In this document: piece by piece, positions 48,553 through 55,233 of the stretch
How the letters are laid out: each line of letters starts with the position of its first letter
How positions within the stretch are numbered: the first letter of the stretch is position 1
Source of the DNA: Mycobacterium paraense
Lineage (GTDB): Bacteria > Actinomycetota > Actinomycetes > Mycobacteriales > Mycobacteriaceae
Assembly: GCF_002101815.1 (NCBI RefSeq)
Contig: NZ_LQPM01000005.1
Coordinates: 84,051 to 148,050, forward strand
Direction: 5' to 3'
Length of the DNA stretch: 64,000 nucleotides
Program-made: the position numbers and the translations under genes
The notes under the pieces: model-generated
Seen by the model: only the letters and a program-made list of their open reading frames with translations
Databases searched by the model: none
What the model was told of the DNA's origin: nothing

Positions 48553-49298
48553 GCCGCGACCGAATGATCCAGCGCGGCAACGATTTCCGCGCGCAACCCG
48601 TCCTCGGGCCGGTCGCCGCGCGGCTCCGGTACGTCGATCGAGGCGCGCACCGGCTCGCCGGCCCGGCCCAGCACGACGATCCGGTCCCCCAGCGCCAGCG
48701 CCTCGTCGACGTCGTGCGTGACGAAGACGATCGTCGTCGGGTGGGTGCGCCAGGTGTCGATGAGCAGCCGCTGCATGGCGGCCCGGGTCTGGGTGTCCAG
48801 CGCCCCGAACGGCTCGTCCATCATCACCGCGCGCGGCGCCCCGGCCAGGCCGCGGGCCAGCTGGACGCGCTGACGCATCCCGCCGGACAGGCTCTTGGGC
48901 AGGTAGTGCCCGAAACCGGCGAGCCCCAGCTCGTCGATCCAGCGCTCGGCCGCGGCGCGCCGGGTGGCCCGGGGCTCGCCGCGCAGGCGCAGCGCCAGCT
49001 CGATGTTGGACCGCACCGTGCGCCACGGCAGCAGCGCGTTGTCCTGGAACACCATGCCGCGGTCGCCGGAGGTGGTGGTGACCTCGGCGCCGTCGGCCAG
49101 CACCCGGCCCTCGTCGGGCGACAGCAGGCCGGCCAGCGCCCGCAGCACCGTCGACTTCCCGCACCCCGACGGCCCGGTGAGCACCAGGATCTCCCCCGGC
49201 CGCACCACCAGGCTCAGCCCGTCGATCACGGGATCCCCGGTGTAGGACAACCGGACTCGGTCCAGCTCGAGACTCATCCCGGTTTTTGTCACGGTCAT
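48549..49298 (-). CDS. ABC transporter ATPase, SsuB/TauB type
   Basis: A 249-residue ATPase of the nitrate/sulfonate/taurine class. Walker A TGPSGCGKST, Q-loop VFQDNALLPW, signature LSGGMRQRVQLARGL, Walker B AVMMDEPFGALD and switch His in VFVTHDVDEAL are intact. The DNALLPWRTV sequence is typical for this importer class. ATG 49298 overlaps the permease stop and its own stop overlaps the flavoprotein start. It powers uptake by the permease and lipoprotein encoded upstream. Confidence 0.93.
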   Translation of the reverse strand: MTVTKTGMSLELDRVRLSYTGDPVIDGLSLVVRPGEILVLTGPSGCGKSTVLRALAGLLSPDEGRVLADGAEVTTTSGDRGMVFQDNALLPWRTVRSNIELALRLRGEPRATRRAAAERWIDELGLAGFGHYLPKSLSGGMRQRVQLARGLAGAPRAVMMDEPFGALDTQTRAAMQRLLIDTWRTHPTTIVFVTHDVDEALALGDRIVVLGRAGEPVRASIDVPEPRGDRPEDGLRAEIVAALDHSVAA

Positions 49299-50158
49299 CG
49301 CTGCCCTTCCTGCGCGCGCGGCAGCCACCGGGTCACGCGGCGGCCCACCAGTTCGACGGCGGCCGACGTCGCGAACCCGAGCACGCCGATGGTGATGATG
49401 CCGACGAACACCTTGGGGTAGGCCAAGACCGTGTAGTCCTGCCAGGTGCGGTAGCCGACGCCGAGACGGCCCGAGATCATCTCGGCCGAGATCACGCAGA
49501 TCCACGCCACGCCCATGCCCACCGACAGGCCACCGAACACCCCCGGCAGGATGCCGGGCAGCACCACCTGGGTCAGCACCTCCCACCGGCCGCCGCCCAG
49601 CGTGCGCACCGAGTCCTCCCACAGCGTGGGCAGCGCGCGCACCGCGTGCCGGGTGCTGACCATGATCGGGAAGTAGGCCGCCAGGAACGTGATGAACACG
49701 ATGCCGGCCTCGTCGGTGGGAAACAGCAGGATCGCCACCGGCACCATCGCGATCGCGGGGACCGGCCTGGCCAGTTCGGTCAGCGGGCCGAGGACGTCGG
49801 CGAACAGCCGCGAGCGGCCCAGCAGCACACCGGTCGCGACGCCGACGACGGCGGCCAGCCCAAAACCGGTGAGGATGCGCAGCAATGACTGCGCGAGGTC
49901 GAGCCAGTACTCGTAGGCGCCGAGCCGGCGGTGCAGCGCGTGCACGATGTCGGTGACGGTGGGCAGCGTGTCGAATCGCAGCAGCAGCCGCACCTTGCCG
50001 GCGGTGAGCAGCTGCCACAGCCCGATGGCCGCGGCCACCGACGCCAGCCGGATCAGCCGCGACCCCCACGGCCGCCCCGTCCGCGCCCCCGGCCGCGGCG
50101 CCGTGACGGCGGGTAGCGGCACCGGGCCGGCGACCCGTTCGCTCAACTCGGCGGTCAT
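49295..50158 (-). CDS. ABC transporter permease, SsuC/TauC type
   Basis: A 287-residue inner-membrane permease with about six hydrophobic segments and the EAA loop region (ALPTLWEDSVRTLGGGRWEVL, VVLPGILPGVFGGLSVGMG) that docks with the ATPase. LQSLLRILTGFGLAAVVGVATG-type sequence near the N-terminal third is usual for this family. ATG 50158 overlaps the lipoprotein stop (ATGA); the longer frame lies inside that gene. Confidence 0.92.
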   Translation of the reverse strand: MTAELSERVAGPVPLPAVTAPRPGARTGRPWGSRLIRLASVAAAIGLWQLLTAGKVRLLLRFDTLPTVTDIVHALHRRLGAYEYWLDLAQSLLRILTGFGLAAVVGVATGVLLGRSRLFADVLGPLTELARPVPAIAMVPVAILLFPTDEAGIVFITFLAAYFPIMVSTRHAVRALPTLWEDSVRTLGGGRWEVLTQVVLPGILPGVFGGLSVGMGVAWICVISAEMISGRLGVGYRTWQDYTVLAYPKVFVGIITIGVLGFATSAAVELVGRRVTRWLPRAQEGQR

Positions 50159-51543
50159 ACCGAACCTCCCAGTGCTTGTTGGTAATTCACGGCGACGCTG
50201 CCTTGATGCGCGGCGACGTAGCGGCGCGCGCCCGCCACCGTTCCGAACGGGTGATACGTCCGCCCGTCGCGCACCCAGACGGCCTTGTCGGCGAACCACC
50301 GCGTCCCGAGCTCGGCGTCGGGAACGTAGGCGGCGCGGACCCGGGCGCCGCGCGCGCTCGCGTCCCTGATGGCCTGCAGCAGGCCGGTGGGGTCGGCGAC
50401 CGTCTGGGTCGCCTCCGACCCGTCCAGCCACAGCTCGCTCGCCAGGGCGGGGTCACCGCGCAGGGTCGACGGGTTGGCGCTGCGCGCCCGGACCGCGTCG
50501 TAGTCCAGGCCGCGGGCGGCGAACACGGCGCGCAGCGGCTCGTCGACGGCGAACTTTGCGACGTCGAGGTCGGCGAAGTCGCCGATCGATTTCAGATACG
50601 GCACATCGCTTTTCAGCGCATCGATCAGCGACGGCTTCAGCGTGGCGTCGAACGACGTGCCGCCGGGGCCGTTGTAGAGGTACACCACCTCCTGCGGCAG
50701 GCCGCTCGCCTGGGCGACGATGCGGGCGGCCTCCAGCGGCTTGGTGTTGAGGAAATCGGTGGCGTCCAGCTGGGCCTGCAGGAAGGCCCCGAGCACCTCC
50801 GGGTGCGCGGACGCATACGACCGCCGCACCACCACGCCGTGCAGGGTGGGCAGGTTGAGCTCCGCCCCGTCGTACAGCAACTTGGCCTTGCCCTGGTAAA
50901 CCAGCAGCCCGGGCCAGGCGACGAACTGCGAAAGAGCTTGCACCTGACCGGATTCCAGGGCAGACGCGCCGATCTGCGGCTGCTGGTTCAGCACCTCGAC
51001 GCCGCCGACGCCGCCCTTGTTCAGCGCGCGCACCAGCGTGCCGTGGCCGGCGGACCCCACGCTGGCCGAGACCTTCGCGCCGGCCAGGTCGGCCAGCGTG
51101 GTCGCGGGCGAATCCGGCGCCACCACCACCATGTTCAACGCGCCCTTGGGGTTGTAGCCGGTGATCGACACCATCTCCGTGCGGGCCAGCGGGTTGGTCT
51201 GCGTCTTGGAGCCGTTGATCAGCATCGGGTAGTCGCCCATCGACCCGATGTCGATCTTCTCGGCGAGCATCTGCGCGGTGATCGGGGCGCCGGTGTCGTA
51301 ATCCTGCCAGCGCACAGCGTATTTGGTCCCGGTGCGGGCGGTGATGTCGGCGAGCCGGCGCTCGAGGTACCCCTGCGCCCGCAGCAGGGTGCCCGCCGTC
51401 ACCGTGTTGATCGTCTTGGACTGGTATCCGACCACGACGTTGACGACCCCGGAGGACTGGGACAGCGATTCCAGCGAGCAGCCGGAGACCACCGCGACCA
51501 CGGCGGTGAGCACCGACAGCAGCCGTAGGGCGTGCTTTCTCAT
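50155..51543 (-). CDS. ABC substrate-binding lipoprotein, SsuA-like with C-terminal extension
   Basis: A 462-residue binding protein. The signal MRKHALRLLSVLTAVVAVVS ends at a lipobox with Cys22 (VSGCS), so it is anchored to the outer membrane face. The type 2 periplasmic fold follows (LLRAQGYLERRLADITART, GDYPMLING, SVGSAGHGTLVRALNKGG). Residues about 395-462 are an extra domain (AVWVRDGRTYHPFGTVAGA, RRYVAAHQGSVAVNYQQAL) that resembles the metal-binding fold of NosL in pattern only. ATG 51543. SsuA relatives bind sulfonates, nitrate or taurine; the ligand is not predictable here. Confidence 0.87.
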   Translation of the reverse strand: MRKHALRLLSVLTAVVAVVSGCSLESLSQSSGVVNVVVGYQSKTINTVTAGTLLRAQGYLERRLADITARTGTKYAVRWQDYDTGAPITAQMLAEKIDIGSMGDYPMLINGSKTQTNPLARTEMVSITGYNPKGALNMVVVAPDSPATTLADLAGAKVSASVGSAGHGTLVRALNKGGVGGVEVLNQQPQIGASALESGQVQALSQFVAWPGLLVYQGKAKLLYDGAELNLPTLHGVVVRRSYASAHPEVLGAFLQAQLDATDFLNTKPLEAARIVAQASGLPQEVVYLYNGPGGTSFDATLKPSLIDALKSDVPYLKSIGDFADLDVAKFAVDEPLRAVFAARGLDYDAVRARSANPSTLRGDPALASELWLDGSEATQTVADPTGLLQAIRDASARGARVRAAYVPDAELGTRWFADKAVWVRDGRTYHPFGTVAGARRYVAAHQGSVAVNYQQALGGSV

Positions 51544-51559
51544 GGGGAGCCTTCGTGTT

Positions 51560-51787
51560 TCAGCGCAAGAGATAGGGCATGTTGACGGTGACGGCGCCGG
51601 TGGGACAGCGGGCCGCGCACGGGCCGCAGTACCAGCACTCGTCGACATGCATGAACGCCTTGCCGGTGTCGGGGTCGATGGCCAGCGCGTCCAGCGGACA
51701 GACCTCGACGCACAGGGTGCAGCCGTCGATGCACAGCGACTCGTCGATCGTGACCGGCACGTCGGCGCGGTTGTTGACCAGGCTCAT
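51560..51787 (-). CDS. Two-cluster [4Fe-4S] ferredoxin, AprB-like
   Basis: A 75-residue electron carrier. Cluster ligands are Cys19, 23, 26, 30 (CIDGCTLCVEVCP) and Cys51, 54, 57, 61 (CWYCGPCAARCP). The CW-x-C-x2-C-x3-CPxGAV end is like the beta subunit of adenylylsulfate reductase. The first motif has three residues between its first two cysteines, one more than in standard ferredoxins. ATG 51787 overlaps the GntR stop. It is 16 bases from the lipoprotein gene and probably reduces or oxidises the AprA-like flavoprotein. Confidence 0.88.
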   Translation of the reverse strand: MSLVNNRADVPVTIDESLCIDGCTLCVEVCPLDALAIDPDTGKAFMHVDECWYCGPCAARCPTGAVTVNMPYLLR

Positions 51788-52533
51788 GGCTTGCTCCTTA
51801 TCGGGTCGGCCCTGATGAGGCTGCCGCGCATGGTGATTCGATCGCCACGCATCCGGATGTACTCGAGGTCGACGGGCCTGCCGTCGTCGAGGCAGGTGAG
51901 CCGCTCCAGCATGAGCAGCGCCGCCCCGTCGGGCACTTGGAGGGTGGCCGCCGAGTGGGCGTCGGCGGGGATGGCCTCCAGCGCCAGCGACGCCGAGCCC
52001 AGCGGCCGCCCGCTCACCTGCTCGATGAGCGCGAAAAGATCGTTGGTCTCCAGCGGGTGCTCGAGGATCTGGGTGCCGATGTCGGGCACCAGATACGTCA
52101 GGTCGAGGCTGAGCGGCAGGTCGCCGAGGTAGCGCAGCCGCTCGATGAACACCGCCCGCTCGCCGGGTTCGAGCCGCAACCGGCGCGCGACCGACGGCGG
52201 GGCGGTCACCGGCATGGCGGCGCGCACCTGGTTGCGCACCTCGCCGAGGTCCTTGAACGTTTCCTTCAGGCCGAGCAGCGCGTCCAGCCCGTGGGAGTAC
52301 TTGCGCAGGGCGACGTGGGTGCCGACCTTGGGCCCGCGGTCGATCAGCCCTTCATGCTTGAGGACGCCCAGGGCCTCGCGAACGGTGTTGCGCGACACCG
52401 AGAATTCGGCCGCCAGGTCGTGTTCGGCGGGCAGCCCGTCCGGGTACGCCTCGGCGTGGATCTGCTGGCGCAACACGTCGGCGACCCGGCGGGCCCGGTC
52501 GGCCCGCGGCCCGTTGCTGATCGGGTGCGCCAC
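51784..52533 (-). CDS. GntR/HutC family regulator of the AprA-like/Ssu-like operon
   Basis: A 249-residue regulator. DRARRVADVLRQQIHAEAYP and LAAEFSVSRNTVREALGVLKHEGLIDRG form the winged helix; a UTRA domain follows (RLEPGERAVFIERLRYLGDLP, DPIRSKP end). As first gene of the operon it probably represses itself and the transport/redox genes. GTG 52533 is supported by a leaderless TAGCGT box. The upstream MFS gene, 123 bases away in the same direction, may be independent. Confidence 0.88.
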   Translation of the reverse strand: MAHPISNGPRADRARRVADVLRQQIHAEAYPDGLPAEHDLAAEFSVSRNTVREALGVLKHEGLIDRGPKVGTHVALRKYSHGLDALLGLKETFKDLGEVRNQVRAAMPVTAPPSVARRLRLEPGERAVFIERLRYLGDLPLSLDLTYLVPDIGTQILEHPLETNDLFALIEQVSGRPLGSASLALEAIPADAHSAATLQVPDGAALLMLERLTCLDDGRPVDLEYIRMRGDRITMRGSLIRADPIRSKP

Positions 52534-52539
52534 GCCGTC

Positions 52540-52545
52540 ACGCTA
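52540..52545 (-). promoter_or_regulatory. Probable -10 box for the GntR-led operon
   Basis: TAGCGT on the minus strand, six bases (GACGGC), GTG 52533. It would start a leaderless mRNA for the six-gene operon. Confidence 0.55.
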
Positions 52546-52656
52546 ACGCGGTGCGGCGGCCCATCCGGGGCGGCCGAACGGGTGCCGTCGGCGCAGGTCA
52601 CGGTATTGCGCCGGGGGACGTTCCGCGGCGACCAGCCAAAACTTGTGCCGGTCGGG

Positions 52657-53898
52657 CTATTGCGCCACCCCGACCAGGGCGTCGTCTTTGCGATCCGGGT
52701 GAGCAAAATCCGGGGGGTCGGCCGGCACCAGGGGCACCGCCGCCAGGGGGAACAGCGCGCACAGCGCCCAGGCCACCGGGTAGTGCGCGGCCATGATCAG
52801 CGCGCCGAAGACCGGCGGCCCGGAGGCGGCGACCAGCCGCTGGGTGGTGTTCTGCACGCCCAGCGCGCGCCCGCTCCAATAGGGCCCGGCCAACTCGGTG
52901 ATCGCGGTGGCCTCCAGCCCGTTGTCGAGCACCGCGAGCACCGACACGGCGACCATCAGCAACACGCCGTAGCCCGAACCGCTGCCGTCGGTCACGGCGA
53001 GCAGGAACAGGGCCGCGGCGCACGCGATGGCGATGGCGCGGACGGGCCGCATGCGCGAGCCGACGCGATCCGACCAGCGGCCGACCGCGATTCGTCCCAG
53101 CGCGCCCAGCAGTTGGGCGAAGGTGACCAGCCCGCCGGCGGCCGCCACCGACCAGCCGTGGTGATTGATCAGCCACACGAGCACGAAGGTGACGGTCACC
53201 GCCTGGGGCATCATCAGCAGGCCCGCCACCGCGTGGATTCGCCACAGCACGGACGAGCCCCGATACGGGCTGGCCAGTTCCGCCTGCGCCACCGCCTTGC
53301 GGGGCTTGCGCGGCGGGTCGACGATTCCGATCGCACTGGCCACCGCGCCCAGCGTGCACATCAGGGCGAGGAACATCAGCCCCCGATGCGGGCCGCTTTC
53401 GGAGAGTTCGGGAATGATCAACGCGCCCAACGCGATCCCCAGCGGTTGGGCCGTCTGGCGGATGCCCATCGCCAGGCCGCGCTGCCGCGGCGGGAACCAC
53501 GCGGACACCAGCCGCCCGCCGGCCGCGTTGCAGCTGGCCGCCGCCATCCCGCCCATGAACAGAAACACGCCGACCATCAGCAGCGAATGGGCCGACGCCG
53601 CAGCGTAAGCCGCCGCCGCAGTGAGCGCCGAGCCCACCGTGAGCACGAACCGCTCGCCCACGCGGTCGAGAACGTAGCCCCACAGCACGAGCGTGACCAC
53701 CATGCCCCAACTGGGCATCGAGGCCAGCAGGCCGGCTTCGGTCAGCGGAATGCCGCGGCGGCCCTGTAGCGAAGGGATAAGGAAAGCAACGCCGTTGATG
53801 AAGAGAAAAGAGCTTGCCGTCACCCCCAACGAGATGGCCATGATCGACCATCGCGCCCCCGCGCCGAGTTCGAACGTGGTGTCCGATTCCTTCAGCAT
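52657..53898 (-). CDS. MFS transporter, unknown substrate
   Basis: A 413-residue, 12-helix carrier. LWGYVLDRVGERFVL is the loop-2 motif and FPPRQRGLAMGIRQTAQPLG is typical of MFS helix 5. A weak similarity to anion or organic-acid carriers exists, but nothing identifies the cargo. ATG 53898 begins MLKESDTTFELG; an in-frame codon seven residues upstream is a poorer choice. It could import or export a compound linked to the downstream operon. Confidence 0.85.
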   Translation of the reverse strand: MLKESDTTFELGAGARWSIMAISLGVTASSFLFINGVAFLIPSLQGRRGIPLTEAGLLASMPSWGMVVTLVLWGYVLDRVGERFVLTVGSALTAAAAYAAASAHSLLMVGVFLFMGGMAAASCNAAGGRLVSAWFPPRQRGLAMGIRQTAQPLGIALGALIIPELSESGPHRGLMFLALMCTLGAVASAIGIVDPPRKPRKAVAQAELASPYRGSSVLWRIHAVAGLLMMPQAVTVTFVLVWLINHHGWSVAAAGGLVTFAQLLGALGRIAVGRWSDRVGSRMRPVRAIAIACAAALFLLAVTDGSGSGYGVLLMVAVSVLAVLDNGLEATAITELAGPYWSGRALGVQNTTQRLVAASGPPVFGALIMAAHYPVAWALCALFPLAAVPLVPADPPDFAHPDRKDDALVGVAQ

Positions 53899-54157
53899 CA
53901 CCCCATGGTGACATCGCAAAAGCGGTGGAACTTTTTGAATACTCAGGTATTTGCGAACTTGTTATAAGAATCGGGGTCGCGCTCCGTCTCGGTGATGGTT
54001 CCGAAACCGACTGTCCCCCTTGTCATTTGGTTCGCAGGCGCCCCATCGCGGCGGCGCCGGCCGACGCCATAGTTTCACAGGAAAAACTCAGCAGCTTCCT
54101 AAGCTGTGACGCAATGATCGATGCGAGAGCCCGATTCGCCTGAAAAGATCACTACCT

Positions 54158-54949
54158 GTGAATGACGTTGCAAAGCACGCCCTGTCCAAGGTGCCCGCGG
54201 TCACGCTGGGCTTCTGGGTGATCAAGATCCTCGCGACGACGCTCGGCGAGACCGGCGGCGACACCGTCACGATGACGCTGAACTGGGGCTACGTGGCCGG
54301 CGTCGCCCTGTTCGGCGTCACGCTGATCGTGCTGGTCGCGGCGCAGATCCTGGCCAAGCGTTTCCACGCGAGCCTGTACTGGGCCACGATCGTGGCCTCG
54401 ACGACGTTCGGCACCACGCTGGCCGACTTCGCCGACCGCCAGCTGGGGATCGGCTACACGGGCGGCTCGCTGCTGCTGTTGGGCCTCCTGCTGGCCAGCC
54501 TGGGGCTGTGGCGCTGGTCGGAGGGCACGGTATCGGTGAACACCGTGGCGACGCCCAAAGCCGAGGCCTTCTACTGGGCCACCATCACGTTTTCCCAGAC
54601 GCTGGGCACCGCACTCGGGGACTGGCTCGCCGACACCCGCGGATTCGGCTACGAAAGGGGCGCGCTGGTGTTCGCCGGCGCCCTCGCCGCCGTCGTGGCC
54701 CTCTATTTCTGGACCCCGATTTCGCGGGTCGCCCTGTTCTGGGTCGCCTTCATCCTGACGCGGCCGCTCGGCGCAACCGTCGGCGACTTCCTGGACAAGC
54801 CCGTCGACCACGGCGGTCTGGCCCTGAGCCGCCCACTGGCGTCGGCGGTGATCGCCGCGATCCTGGTCGCGTTGGTCATCATCCTCCCGCAGCGTCCGGG
54901 CCGTCATCCCGGCCGGCCGGACGACCGCGCGGCCGCGGAAGCCGCCTGA
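54158..54949 (+). CDS. DUF347 (COG4705) repeat membrane protein
   Basis: A 263-residue membrane protein built from four related units, each a helix ending in an L/F-G-x-T/A-x-x-D motif: KILATTLGETGGD, VASTTFGTTLADF, ITFSQTLGTALGDW and ILTRPLGATVGDF. This internal fourfold repeat defines the family. The function is unknown; manganese or cation handling has been suggested for relatives. It starts at GTG 54158 after a 259-base gap that contains TATAAG near 53962. Confidence 0.83.
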   Translation: MNDVAKHALSKVPAVTLGFWVIKILATTLGETGGDTVTMTLNWGYVAGVALFGVTLIVLVAAQILAKRFHASLYWATIVASTTFGTTLADFADRQLGIGYTGGSLLLLGLLLASLGLWRWSEGTVSVNTVATPKAEAFYWATITFSQTLGTALGDWLADTRGFGYERGALVFAGALAAVVALYFWTPISRVALFWVAFILTRPLGATVGDFLDKPVDHGGLALSRPLASAVIAAILVALVIILPQRPGRHPGRPDDRAAAEAA

Positions 54950-55002
54950 CCACAAGTCTTCCCAGCCGATTCCCAGCGATGCAGGCCTACGCTGGAGGTG
55001 TC

Positions 55003-55227
55003 ATGCCTAGATTGCCCAACTGGACCAGCACATTGCTTGTCGGCGTTGCGATTGCGGCGGGGGCAGGCGTCGTCGGATCGGCGACGGCGGCGGCCGACCC
55101 GGATGTGTTCAGCACCCTCAGCTGCAGCTGCCAACAGGCGGCTCCAGCCGGCAGCCCTGCCCGAAAGGACGCGATCGCCCGCGGAATCCGCCAGGGCCTG
55201 TCGGATCGGCCGGCCGCCGCCGGATAG
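55003..55227 (+). CDS. Small secreted mycobacterial protein
   Basis: A 74-residue protein. Residues 1-31 are a signal peptide (TSTLLVGVAIAAGAGVVGSA, ending ATAAADP). The mature part is about 43 residues with two close cysteines (LSCSCQQAAP) and a basic helix DAIARGIRQGL. ATG 55003 follows GGAGGTG. I do not recognise a function; short exported proteins ending in DPDxFSTLSCxC-type sequence recur in mycobacteria. It converges on the decarboxylase, 6 bases apart. Confidence 0.75.
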   Translation: MPRLPNWTSTLLVGVAIAAGAGVVGSATAAADPDVFSTLSCSCQQAAPAGSPARKDAIARGIRQGLSDRPAAAG

Positions 55228-55233
55228 CGCCGC

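Noticed and set aside
45868..51787. Dissimilatory sulfate reduction (true AprAB)
   Set aside because: No sat, dsr or qmo genes, only a short ferredoxin in place of AprB, and an added HEAT array; the organism is an aerobic actinobacterium.
52657..53898. MFS gene as first member of the Ssu-like operon
   Set aside because: A 123-base gap and a separate leaderless promoter before gntR make co-transcription unproven; left as a separate gene.
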